In this document: positions 9,077 to 18,074 of the stretch, one piece after another
Layout: each line of letters opens with the position of its first letter
Numbering within the stretch: position 1 is the first letter of the stretch
Source: Pirellulaceae bacterium
GTDB taxonomy: Bacteria > Planctomycetota > Planctomycetia > Pirellulales > Pirellulaceae
Direction of reading: 5' to 3'
DNA length: 64,000 nt
NCBI GenBank assembly: GCA_020852965.1
Contig: JADYZV010000081.1
Span: 46,467-110,466, forward strand
Translations under genes and position numbers: made by a program
The notes under the pieces: generated by a model
Seen by the model: the letters and a program-made list of their open reading frames with translations, nothing else
Database searches by the model: none
What the model was told of the DNA's origin: nothing

Positions 9077-11226
9077 GACACACCTTCATTGTTTGTTGGG
9101 ACGTAAAAGTTGACGCCGCTGTCGGCCATCTTTTGCAAGAGTCCGCTCGGCTCGAAACGCTGCTGATCAAATTTTGCTTGAAACTCTCGCAAGTCAGCCA
9201 GGATATTCTTCACACCGACACTGTCGGCATATTTCAACAGCCCACCGCGAAAGGGCGGAAAGCCTGTTCCATAGATCATGCCCACATCAATGGTCGCTGC
9301 CGAATCAACGACGCCTTCCTCCAAGCAACGCGAAGCTTCATTGATCATGGTGTAGATCAGACGTTTCGTTGCGACCTCATCACTGTGCTTGAAGACGGTG
9401 CCCGGACGCATTTTCAGAACCTTCGGGTTCACGGATATTTTCTTGCCCTTGTGGACATAGAAACCGCTACCCGATTTCTTCCCCAAGATTCCTGCATTAT
9501 AGACGTCGGTCAGGACCGGAGCGACTTTCATCCTTGGTCCGTAGGCGGCTTCTAAGATCTGGGCTACGTGGAAACCGATGTCGATGCCCACTTCGTCGGC
9601 AAGCTCAAGTGGTCCCATCGGCATCCCGAAACCCTTCACGATCTTGTCAAGTCGCTGGGGCTCAATGCCTTCCTGAAACAGGTAGGCGGCTTCATTCATG
9701 TAGGGGAGCAAAATGCGGTTGACGATGAATCCCTCTTTGTCGCACACCACAATCGGCATCTTCCCCAATTGTCTCGCGAACGCGACGGCGACCGCAAGCG
9801 TTTCGTCGCTTGTCGTGTCTGTCTTTACGATTTCGAGGAGCGGCATTCGATGCACTGGATTGAAGAAGTGAAAGCCACAAACCTTTTCAGGTCGGTTGGT
9901 GCTCTCAGCCATCTCGGTCACTCGCAACGACGACGTGTTTGTAAAGAGACAGGAGGTTGGCTGTACGACTTCGTCCAGTTCCCTAAACACTTGCTTCTTT
10001 ACATCCATGCGCTCCACAACCGCCTCGATCACCACATCAACGTTCTCAAAGCCGGTATAAGTTGTGGTTGGAGAGATCAGACTCATCTGAGCATCGACTT
10101 GCCCCTGCTTCATGCGACGCGTTTTGAGTTGAAAGGCGAAGAGTTTTTTTGCCGTCTTCAGTGCAAGACCCAGCGCTGCGTGATTGAGATCTTTGATACG
10201 ACAGACAATGTCTTTCCTGGCCAACAGTTGGGCGATGCCACCCCCCATCACACCGGCTCCGACTACACCTGCCTTTTTCACTTTGGCAGGAACCGTTGTC
10301 CTCTCCGTCCATGCCTTCTTTCGGTATGTTTCATCGAGGTAGAAGACGTGGATCAGGTTTTTCGAGATCCCGGTTACTGCCAACTTCCCAAACTCATCGC
10401 TCTCGATCCTGGAGGCCTCGGCGTGTGACTTTCCCACCATCGCTTGAATTGCGTCGAGCGCAGCCAGTGGTGCCGGGTAGTGGCCGGATGTGGTCTTCAA
10501 TACGTTCTTGCGAGCCTGACGGAACAAAAGGCTGCGGCCAAGCGGATTCCCTTCAAGCAGTTTCTCGACGAGCTTCGGCTTGCGAGTCCTCACTTTTTCA
10601 CGATTCGCGAGGATGTTACGAGCGAATTTCGCCGCTTCATCGACGAGAATCGGATCATAAAATAAACGATCGACCATTCGCATCTTCAATGCCTGGCGCG
10701 AATCTACCAGTTTCCCTGGCAGGATCATCGACAACGCTTTTGCAATTCCGATCCGTTTGGGAAGGCGAACGCAGCCGCCGAAGCCAGGCAGAATTCCGAG
10801 CTTGACTTCGGGCAGCCCGATCTTGATCGCGTCCGCAAAGCCCGCGACCCGATAGTCGCAAGCCAGAGAAAGCTCGTAGCCTCCGCCAACGCAGGCGCCG
10901 TTGATCACAGCAATCGTGACTTGGGGCAGCTTCTCCAGTTTGTCGAAAATCTGTTTTCCAAGTGCACATTTGTCGCTCGCGTCTTTGGGATCGCTCAGAG
11001 TCTCAATCTCCTTGATGTCCGCGCCGGCAATAAAGATTGACTTCTTGCCGCTGGTGATCAGCAATGCGCGAACATGTTCAAGGGCAGCGATCGCATCGAT
11101 CTGCTGATTGAACTCCTTCAGCGCATCACTACTGAGGATATTTGCGTTAGAATTGGGAGTATTGAACTCCAGGATTCCAATTTCGTCGCGTTGCGTAAAT
11201 GTAAAGTGGTTAATCGGGTTGCTCAT
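9073..11226 (-). CDS. Enoyl-CoA hydratase / 3-hydroxyacyl-CoA dehydrogenase fusion (FadB/FadJ type)
   Basis: This 717-residue bifunctional enzyme carries out the middle two steps of beta-oxidation. The N-terminal crotonase domain has the oxyanion region FIAGADIKEIETL near residue 65. The NAD-binding domain begins at GVVGAGVMGGGIAQLLA near 320, and HFFNPVHRMPLLEIV near 455 holds the catalytic His/Glu region. Two C-terminal dehydrogenase domains follow (EGFIVNRILLPYMNEA). The length suits FadJ/FadB. The next gene's ATG overlaps its stop. A gap of 160 bases separates it from the thiolase gene. Confidence 0.93.
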   Translation of the reverse strand: MSNPINHFTFTQRDEIGILEFNTPNSNANILSSDALKEFNQQIDAIAALEHVRALLITSGKKSIFIAGADIKEIETLSDPKDASDKCALGKQIFDKLEKLPQVTIAVINGACVGGGYELSLACDYRVAGFADAIKIGLPEVKLGILPGFGGCVRLPKRIGIAKALSMILPGKLVDSRQALKMRMVDRLFYDPILVDEAAKFARNILANREKVRTRKPKLVEKLLEGNPLGRSLLFRQARKNVLKTTSGHYPAPLAALDAIQAMVGKSHAEASRIESDEFGKLAVTGISKNLIHVFYLDETYRKKAWTERTTVPAKVKKAGVVGAGVMGGGIAQLLARKDIVCRIKDLNHAALGLALKTAKKLFAFQLKTRRMKQGQVDAQMSLISPTTTYTGFENVDVVIEAVVERMDVKKQVFRELDEVVQPTSCLFTNTSSLRVTEMAESTNRPEKVCGFHFFNPVHRMPLLEIVKTDTTSDETLAVAVAFARQLGKMPIVVCDKEGFIVNRILLPYMNEAAYLFQEGIEPQRLDKIVKGFGMPMGPLELADEVGIDIGFHVAQILEAAYGPRMKVAPVLTDVYNAGILGKKSGSGFYVHKGKKISVNPKVLKMRPGTVFKHSDEVATKRLIYTMINEASRCLEEGVVDSAATIDVGMIYGTGFPPFRGGLLKYADSVGVKNILADLREFQAKFDQQRFEPSGLLQKMADSGVNFYVPTNNEGVS

Positions 11227-11386
11227 TGAAAAGAATGGTTTTGTTGAATGCTACATGAAGAAAGGAGATCGTGGGCAGCGTCCTGCCGCGAGCGACCTCA
11301 CGATTGGGACTAGTATTGTTTAGGCCTGGGACTCGTAACCTCGTCCACTACCTGGTTAATTTTGAGCCAATCCTTAACGGTGTATT

Positions 11387-12670
11387 CTACTCGCGTTCCA
11401 ATATCACAGCACCGCCTTGACCGCCGCCGATACAAAGCGACACGATCGCGTGCGAATCATTGCGACGCTGCAGCTCGCGAAGTGCGGTTAAGATCAGGCG
11501 ATTGCCCGTCACGCCCACAGGATGGCCAAGAGCGATGGCGCCGCCGTTGACGTTCAACCTATCGGGTTCGAGCTGCCCGATCGCTTGATCACGCCCCAAC
11601 TCCTTTTTCGCAAAGTCGTCCGATTCGATCAGCTTGACGCAGCCCAGTACCTGAGCTGCAAACGCTTCGTTGATTTCCACGAACGACATCTGGTCGAGAC
11701 TCATGTTCGCCTTCTTCAGCGCGGTCGAAATTGCATAGACGGGCCCGAGCCCCATCACGGCTGGATCGAGTCCTTCATAAGCATAGGATTTGATAAATCC
11801 GAGCGGATTCATCCCCAGTTCATTGGCCTTCGATTCTTTCATCATCAGAACCGCACTGGCTCCATCGGTCAGCGGGCAGGCATTGCCGACCGTCACGGTT
11901 CCGCTGTGCCGATCGAAATACGGCTTGAGCTTTGCCAGTGCCTGCAACGACTGCCCTTCGCGCGGTCCATTGTCTTGCTCGCAGGTGCTCTCGTAGTCAG
12001 GCTCGACTGGAACGGGCATAATCTCCTCAGCCAGTTTGCTGCGACTTGCCAGAGCCCGGTTGTGACTCTCTAACGCAAACGCGTCTTGCTCTTCACGCGT
12101 GATCCCATACCGCATGGCGATGTTCTCTGCCGTCTGCCCCATGTTCAACCCACAGACAGGATCGGTTAACCCACACACGACTCCAATCACCGGCTTTAAG
12201 AAGTGCGGACGAAACGACGCGATCGTCTTCAGCTTTTGGAACGCCGTTTTGGATCGCATCAAGTTGGCGAACAGGCCGGTCATGTGCTTGTTGTAGATCA
12301 ATGGGATGTTCGTCATCGACTCGGTACCACCGGCAATGACAACTTCCGCCGCACCGCTAACGATCTTTTCGTAGCCGCTGGTGACCGACTCGAACCCGGA
12401 GGCACAATTCCGCGAGATCGTGCAACCACGAGATCGATGAGGCAGTCCAGCCATCAGCGCGGAGACGCGGCCCACGTTGGCTGCATCGACGGGGTTCGCA
12501 ACACAGCCGAAAATGACCTCGTCGACCAAGCCGGTATCGATCGATGTCCGTTCCAGCAATTCGCGGATCACTAGCGCAGCAAGTTTCTGGGCAGTGATGC
12601 CTTTGAAGTCGGTGCCGGCTTTGCAGAATGGGGTTCGTATCCCGTCAACGATTGCTATTCGATTACTCAT
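11387..12670 (-). CDS. Acetyl-CoA acyltransferase (thiolase, FadA/FadI type)
   Basis: This 427-residue thiolase catalyses the last step of beta-oxidation. Nucleophile Cys89 lies in TISRNCASGFESV. The C-terminal active-site segments are ALGHPVGVTG and CIGGGQGGA. I chose the internal ATG at 12670 (MSNRIAIVDGIRTPF), which overlaps the end of the ligase gene by eight bases and starts exactly at the conserved N-terminus. The longer frame to 12730 has no family support. Confidence 0.92.
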   Translation of the reverse strand: MSNRIAIVDGIRTPFCKAGTDFKGITAQKLAALVIRELLERTSIDTGLVDEVIFGCVANPVDAANVGRVSALMAGLPHRSRGCTISRNCASGFESVTSGYEKIVSGAAEVVIAGGTESMTNIPLIYNKHMTGLFANLMRSKTAFQKLKTIASFRPHFLKPVIGVVCGLTDPVCGLNMGQTAENIAMRYGITREEQDAFALESHNRALASRSKLAEEIMPVPVEPDYESTCEQDNGPREGQSLQALAKLKPYFDRHSGTVTVGNACPLTDGASAVLMMKESKANELGMNPLGFIKSYAYEGLDPAVMGLGPVYAISTALKKANMSLDQMSFVEINEAFAAQVLGCVKLIESDDFAKKELGRDQAIGQLEPDRLNVNGGAIALGHPVGVTGNRLILTALRELQRRNDSHAIVSLCIGGGQGGAVILERE

Positions 12671-14525
12671 GTTCAATATTGATCGCTCGCTTGGGTGATT
12701 CGGCATACAGGTCATCAATCTCAAGTGCAAATTTTTCGGTGATCTTTCGACGTTGAAGCTTGAGCGTCGGCGTCAGCAGTCCGTTGTACTGGGAAAACGG
12801 CTCCGCAATCAGGATGAAACGTTTGATACGTTCAAAGCTGGAGAGGCCAGACATTCCTTTTGTGAACCCTTCTCGCATGATTTGGGCGACGCGTGGATCG
12901 TCGATGGAAGGCGTTTCCGGCAACTCGAGCAACCGACCGATTGCATTGAGGTCGGGAACTACGAGCGCCGCTGTAAAACGCTTGCGGTCGCCGATCGCAC
13001 AAGCGCTCATCACGAACGGAATACACTTCATCGCGTTTTCGACCGCTTGTGGAGCGACGTTCTTTCCCGTCGCAAGCACGAGGATCTCTCGCTTTCGATC
13101 GATGATAGACAAATATCCGTCCTCGTCCAGAGTGCCGATGTCGCCGGTATGATACCATCCATCTGAGTCGAGCACCTTCGCGGTTTCTTCAGGTCGCTGC
13201 CAATACCCCTTCATCACGATCGAGCCCCGAACCAAGACTTCGCCATCGCTCGCCAGCTTGACTTCGACACCAGGCACACTCTGCCCAACGGTTCCCAGCT
13301 TCATGGACTCCGGGCAAGTCAGCGTTGCTGTGCATGTCAGTTCGGTGGCTCCGTAACCTTCATAGACCGGGACACCGATACCCCAAAAGAACTCTACGCT
13401 CGCTCGGTTGCTGTTGGCCCCACCGGTCACAATCAACACAAGGTTGTGACCAAGTTTCTCGCGAATTTTCCGCAACACGATTCGGTCCAGGAGCCTGTCG
13501 ATCCAGCCGAGCCGAACCTCGCCGACTGGCCCTCCATCACAGACCACCGCCAAGCGGGGGGCGCGGCAACGATTCAACGCCCAAACCGCCAGGCTTCGCA
13601 TGACGATGCCCTTGGACCCGATCGCCGCCATCGCTTGCTCTCTGAATTTGTCCAGCAGAAGCGGGACGGTTGGGAACCCATGTGGCGAAACGTCGGCTAG
13701 GTTGTCGATCAGTTTTTCGCGGGCAGGTTCAGCGATTACCAAACGTCCGCCAGAGAGCAGGGTCGCGGACACCGTCGTGTTTCGCGCCATCACGTGGGCG
13801 AGAGGCAGGTGCAGTAACACCGTCCTTTCGCCCTCCTTCAATAGCTGCAAAATCGTATTGTCCGTGTTCGCAAGCAAATTGGCGTGGGTCAGCATCACAC
13901 CCTTGGGCTCGCCAGTGGTGCCACTGGTATAGAACAATGCCGAGAGGTCGTCGGGGCCGACCGGCGGCACTCGCAAGTTTTGTGCGATGTCCGGCTGCGC
14001 CTCGATAGCCAGCTTGCTCTCTCTGACCACCACTGCAAACGATTCGCCCAGCTCGCCCTCGTCTTCGGACAAAGCAACGATGGCAGCGTCACCTTCGGCA
14101 AACAATCCCGCGAGTCGCTGTTGGTTCGATAGAATTGCTTTCGCCCCAGAGTCGCGCAGGAGCGAGACTGCTTGGGACGGAATCAACGTGTGGTAGATCG
14201 TTGTCGTGACGGCCCCAATGCGTTGTGCAGCCAGATCACAAACGATCCAGGACCAGCTATTGTCAAGCCAGATCGCAACACGGTCACCTTTTGCGATCCC
14301 GCGATTCGAAAGTGCCAAACCACATGCGGTCACGCAGGTTCCAAGCTCTGCATACGACATGTATTGCCATTCACCTGACTCTTTCCATTGCAAAGCGGTT
14401 TGTTCTGCGAAGCGATCGGTGGCTTTGAGCAGGCGATGCGCATACGAGTCACCATGAGGAACGCTCGCGTTCTTCGGCAACTCGCTGTGTTGGCTATTCG
14501 CACGGTGTTGGCTAATCACATTCAT
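12663..14525 (-). CDS. Long-chain acyl-CoA ligase (AMP-forming)
   Basis: This 620-residue adenylating enzyme activates fatty acids to acyl-CoA. It shows the phosphate-binding motif YTSGTTGEPKGVMLTHANL, YEGYGATELTC, the hinge Asp in GWYHTGDIG and the DRKREILVLATGKNVAP core of the long-chain (FACS/ACSBG-like) branch. ATG 14525 (MNVISQHRAN) is taken as the start; a frame extending 20 codons further looks non-coding. It is the first gene of the leftward beta-oxidation operon. Confidence 0.92.
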   Translation of the reverse strand: MNVISQHRANSQHSELPKNASVPHGDSYAHRLLKATDRFAEQTALQWKESGEWQYMSYAELGTCVTACGLALSNRGIAKGDRVAIWLDNSWSWIVCDLAAQRIGAVTTTIYHTLIPSQAVSLLRDSGAKAILSNQQRLAGLFAEGDAAIVALSEDEGELGESFAVVVRESKLAIEAQPDIAQNLRVPPVGPDDLSALFYTSGTTGEPKGVMLTHANLLANTDNTILQLLKEGERTVLLHLPLAHVMARNTTVSATLLSGGRLVIAEPAREKLIDNLADVSPHGFPTVPLLLDKFREQAMAAIGSKGIVMRSLAVWALNRCRAPRLAVVCDGGPVGEVRLGWIDRLLDRIVLRKIREKLGHNLVLIVTGGANSNRASVEFFWGIGVPVYEGYGATELTCTATLTCPESMKLGTVGQSVPGVEVKLASDGEVLVRGSIVMKGYWQRPEETAKVLDSDGWYHTGDIGTLDEDGYLSIIDRKREILVLATGKNVAPQAVENAMKCIPFVMSACAIGDRKRFTAALVVPDLNAIGRLLELPETPSIDDPRVAQIMREGFTKGMSGLSSFERIKRFILIAEPFSQYNGLLTPTLKLQRRKITEKFALEIDDLYAESPKRAINIEHE

Positions 14526-15138
14526 CTTACTACGGTCGCCGACCGACGCGAGCCATGGCGATGACAGCGGTCGTCCCATCGGCACTGGATCACGATCGCG
14601 TCGAAGTCACGCATGTCGCTTTTGTGGCCCATCGGCTGTTTGAGTGCTGTAGGAATTTTGAACTACAGATCAACTCCGACCTGCAGGATTTCTGCTAACG
14701 TTACACCTTTGGCGAACCAAAACTATCGGAATTCCGCAATCAAGATGATATCAATTGGAATTTACACCGATTCATGTTCGTTTCTATGTTGAAACCGATC
14801 GTAGTCATGTGCGCTGCCCCGGTTGTGACTGCACTTTAACAGAACATCGTAAAACAGTATATTATTGATGAACCCTTGCTTAGCATTTCGTTGAACGCTG
14901 AGACGTTGCTGCACAAAATCAACGGCTGAGAGCGTCAAAACCGATCAGACCTTGATTGACATGTTGCACTTTGATCCTACTCGGGTGGTCGATCGCAGTG
15001 ATCGAATGTTGGTGACCGAGCACGATCTATTCCGACATGTGGAGATAGAAGTTTTCGTGCGACGTGATCGAGGCGCATGGATTCGCGCTCATTGGCGTGA
15101 TTCGCGGGCAAAATCAACAACGGCCCACGAATCACGCT
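14526..15138. other. Intergenic region upstream of the fatty-acid operon
   Basis: This 613-base gap should contain the promoter for the leftward operon that begins at 14525. It contains an AT-rich patch near 14840-14870, and I find no reliable -35/-10 pair. Short plus-strand frames here have no recognisable protein. Confidence 0.45.
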
Positions 15139-16074
15139 TCATGCTTCGAGCCTTGTGAGTATTTCCTGAAGAATGGCGACGTCGGAATCGGGACGTGTGG
15201 CGCTGCCGGGATAGGTCAACGATGTTTGGATCCATCCCCGCGCATTCAAGAACTGGGCCGCGCTGTGCTTGTAAGCGGGAACCGGAGAGCGAAATGCGAA
15301 GAAGCCGAGATACTGAAGCAGGTCATTGAGTTCATAGAAGCCGCTGTCTCCGCTCTCCCACATCCGATCGCGCCTTGCAAACTCGGCAGGAGCGAACGTG
15401 CTGAGTCCCAGCAAATAGTCGCTGCCGTACATGACCATGTCGATTGCTAGATCGTTTCCCGTGAGCACCATAAAATCGGGACGGACGGCATCACGAATTG
15501 CCAAACGTTGCCATTCCAGTTGCCGATTGAGCGACGAATGTTTTGCGCCCAGGCACTCGGGGATCTGGATCAGTCGCTCGTAGACATCCAAGCCGTAGAT
15601 TGCACCAAAGGGCGCAAACATCTTTCCCAACTCAAATGCGTAGAAACCGTCCGAGTGCTTGCCGATGCGAGCGTAAGCCTCAAGTAGTTTTTCGGCAGGC
15701 TGCTCGGTAAGCCCAAAACTCTGAAAAATGACAGGCTTGCCTCCCAAGGATTGAATCTCATCCATGCGCGCACGATACGCATCGAAGTCAAACGCGGCAC
15801 CGGTTTTGTCGCCGACAAACGCACCTGCGATGAACGGTCGGCCCGCGGTGACTTGTTGCGTTTCCTTCAGCACTGCGAGCCGCTGCTCTGCACTGATCAA
15901 GTTGCCGTAGCCTGTGTCCATGTTGACGGCTGGGACGAGTCCTGCGTCTGAGGTGCGCGCGACGTGGTCACGAAAACCGGGCCAGTCGATCTCGCTGCTC
16001 GATAGGAGAGGGAGCAAAATCGCGGACATCCCGGTGATCTTGCGCTGGTAACGAATGGGTGGTGTGTTTTTCAT
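15139..16074 (-). CDS. DapA-family (dihydrodipicolinate synthase/aldolase-like) protein
   Basis: This 311-residue TIM-barrel lyase/aldolase-type protein shows the N-terminal [20 protein letters not shown] pattern. A Schiff-base lysine candidate lies in [12 protein letters not shown] and a substrate loop in [17 protein letters not shown]. Members cleave or form 2-keto acids; the substrate here is unknown. I chose the ATG at 16074 ([10 protein letters not shown]); an alternative lies one codon earlier. The long upstream frame overlaps the divergent regulator and is not credible. The AraC gene begins 135 bases away in the other direction, so that gap probably holds a shared regulatory region. 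Confidence 0.8.
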   Translation of the reverse strand: MKNTPPIRYQRKITGMSAILLPLLSSSEIDWPGFRDHVARTSDAGLVPAVNMDTGYGNLISAEQRLAVLKETQQVTAGRPFIAGAFVGDKTGAAFDFDAYRARMDEIQSLGGKPVIFQSFGLTEQPAEKLLEAYARIGKHSDGFYAFELGKMFAPFGAIYGLDVYERLIQIPECLGAKHSSLNRQLEWQRLAIRDAVRPDFMVLTGNDLAIDMVMYGSDYLLGLSTFAPAEFARRDRMWESGDSGFYELNDLLQYLGFFAFRSPVPAYKHSAAQFLNARGWIQTSLTYPGSATRPDSDVAILQEILTRLEA

Positions 16075-16208
16075 CATGAGAGGCAGCATACAAGGACAGA
16101 GACTATTTACTTGGCGATTTGAGCGTAAAGCACTGGCGTTTTGGGCAAATGGAGGCACAATGGATGTGCCGTTTGTCATCCGTTTCTCGAGACTAAGCCC
16201 ACGGGTCC

Positions 16209-17066
16209 ATGCCTCCGCCACGCCTCTCGAACTCAATAAGCGAAGCTCGTACCTCACCGGTTCCACAGGATATGCGCGCAACCGGCCTGTGGGTGTTCGA
16301 GAGTCGCCACGCGGAATCGTTTTCGATGTCCGTGACGGAACATTCCTTTCTGAAATTGCTTTGGATTCGCGAAGGCCGGGCAAAGATTCGTTTCAAGGGA
16401 GCATCTCCAGATTGCGAAACGGGCAATCTGGTGATCGTTCCGCCCTTTACTTCGCACCGCATCGTCGATTCCCTCGATGCACCGGTTTCATTGTATGGGC
16501 TTGGAGTGGATACCAAACAGTTGAAATGCGTTGAACCGGTGTTGGCAACATTTCAATCCGGCGTCTATTTGGGACAACGACTTGGAGCGCTAAGTATTGA
16601 GCAGCATTTTCGCAAGCTGTTGTATTTGGTCGACCAAGAGGGAGCTGCAAGTCAGTTTTCTTCGGTTGCCGTCGCGCTGGAGTTGCTCGCGGAGCTGGCC
16701 TTGAAGATGGCTCAGCCGGAAAGTAGGACGAGCACGACTCCCAAGCCGTTTAGCGACCCGCTGCTGGAAACCTACCTGGTTTGGCTCCAGCGGAACTTTT
16801 TTGAATCACTGACGCTCGACGGTGCGGCCAAGGCTTCCGGAATGTCGCGCCGGACCTTCACCAGCCAGTTCAAAGCAAGAACGGGAATGACGTGGTTGGA
16901 GTACGTGAATGCACTTCGCGTTCAGCGAGCAGAGGAATTGCTGAAGGACGCCGATCGAAAAGTAACCTCGATCGCGTTTCAATGTGGCTTCGATGATTTG
17001 TCGACTTTTTACCGGGCCTTCAAGCGAGTCACCGGTCGAACTCCGGGAGGCGATTCAACCCCATGA
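16209..17066 (+). CDS. AraC family transcriptional regulator
   Basis: This 285-residue protein has an N-terminal cupin-like sensor region (about residues 30-110, with [14 protein letters not shown]) and a C-terminal double helix-turn-helix AraC domain (about residues 185-280). The second helix motif is [23 protein letters not shown] cut by eye at about 254-276. It probably controls the divergent DapA-family gene. The start at 16209 is uncertain; the conserved part begins near residue 25. Confidence 0.88.
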   Translation: MPPPRLSNSISEARTSPVPQDMRATGLWVFESRHAESFSMSVTEHSFLKLLWIREGRAKIRFKGASPDCETGNLVIVPPFTSHRIVDSLDAPVSLYGLGVDTKQLKCVEPVLATFQSGVYLGQRLGALSIEQHFRKLLYLVDQEGAASQFSSVAVALELLAELALKMAQPESRTSTTPKPFSDPLLETYLVWLQRNFFESLTLDGAAKASGMSRRTFTSQFKARTGMTWLEYVNALRVQRAEELLKDADRKVTSIAFQCGFDDLSTFYRAFKRVTGRTPGGDSTP

Positions 17067-17283
17067 CGCTACACCGTTTGGGCACTTTCGGCGGTGATCG
17101 GAAACGCTGGAATCCTTTTTAGCGGGACTTGAAATCGAAGGACGGTCCAATGGCCCAAGAACTGTTTTCCAAATCTAACGCTGCGAGACTCAGTGGTCGT
17201 GAATCCTGTTACATTACACCGGTGTCCTGCGGTTTCAAGTGTTGGCTGCATGACTTCTTACTCTACACCGGCGGGGTGTCGCC

Positions 17284-17976
17284 ATGACTTCAGGCAAATC
17301 GCGATCTAAATGGTCACTCGGGAGCCTGTTTGGATTGAATGGTCCGGTTCGCCGACAAGAATATGTATGGGTTGGTCTCGTCGCGATGCCCTTAAAGTAT
17401 TTCGTAGAAGCCGTTGTAATCTTCCGCTTCACTGGGCATAGCTATTCGCCGTTGGACTTCATCAATCCACTACTTTCCAGCCGTGAACAGTTGGTCGCTT
17501 GGGTGGAGAACGTCACGCAGCAGAATCCGACCTACGAAGTCGTCTCGAGTATAAAGATTCATGCACCTATCGAGACGGTTTGGGAAAACGTCATCCACTT
17601 CTCAGATATATCCGCCGAACCATCTTGGTATTTCAGGATGGGTATCGCCTATCCAACACGAGCTCACATCGTGGGAACCGGCGTAGGAGCACAACGATTC
17701 TGCGAATTTTCGACGGGAACTTTTGTCGAACCGATAACCGCCTGGCAGCGTCCCACCCAACTCTCATTTAACGTAAGTCAGCAGCCCGATCCAATGTTTG
17801 AACTGACGCCCTATCGCCACATCCATCCACCTCACCTGAACGGAGCTTTTCGCAGTGTTCGTGGGGAATTTCGCTTAGCGCGCCGTCATCGGGATACATT
17901 TCGTCTAGTAGCCGCAACACAGTCGGCCGATCGCGCGCGCACATCAAAACAGATAACGCTGCTCGCGTTTCGGTAG
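17284..17976 (+). pseudogene. Truncated DUF805 / SRPBCC (polyketide-cyclase-like) protein
   Basis: The N-terminus (LFGLNGPVRRQEYVWVGL) resembles DUF805 membrane domains. Residues from about 85 resemble an SRPBCC ligand-binding domain (ISSIKIHAPIETVW-like start, then CEFSTGTFVEPI and YRHIHPPHLNG). Between them the usual extra membrane segments are missing. After residue about 198 (RGEFRL) the family sequence ends abruptly and an unrelated Arg-rich tail runs to the stop. The simplest reading is a gene with an internal deletion and a lost C-terminus. The DUF805/SRPBCC pairing is recalled from planctomycete proteins and was not checked. Confidence 0.55.
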
Positions 17977-18028
17977 ATGGAAACTGTTGGCGAAAGTCAT
18001 TCGCCATTTGCAGACGCATCGATTCGGC
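17860..18028 (-). pseudogene. Possible gene fragment of unknown family
   Basis: Where the SRPBCC gene breaks off, the opposite strand carries a protein-like stretch starting MRLQMANDFRQQF and containing RPTVLRLLDEMYPDDG. It then runs into the reverse complement of the SRPBCC coding sequence. This suggests that a foreign piece was joined there. I do not recognise the family, and the limits are approximate. Confidence 0.25.
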
Positions 18029-18074
18029 AAGTCTAGGGGGGGAGACCGTTGCCCATTGAGTATTGGCACAGCGA

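Noticed and set aside
9568..10428. 286-residue plus-strand frame opposite the hydratase/dehydrogenase fusion
   Set aside because: An antisense shadow created by codon bias; no start context or family signal.
14952..15158. 68-residue plus-strand frame upstream of the fatty-acid operon
   Set aside because: It overlaps the end of the aldolase gene antisense and has no protein pattern or ribosome site.
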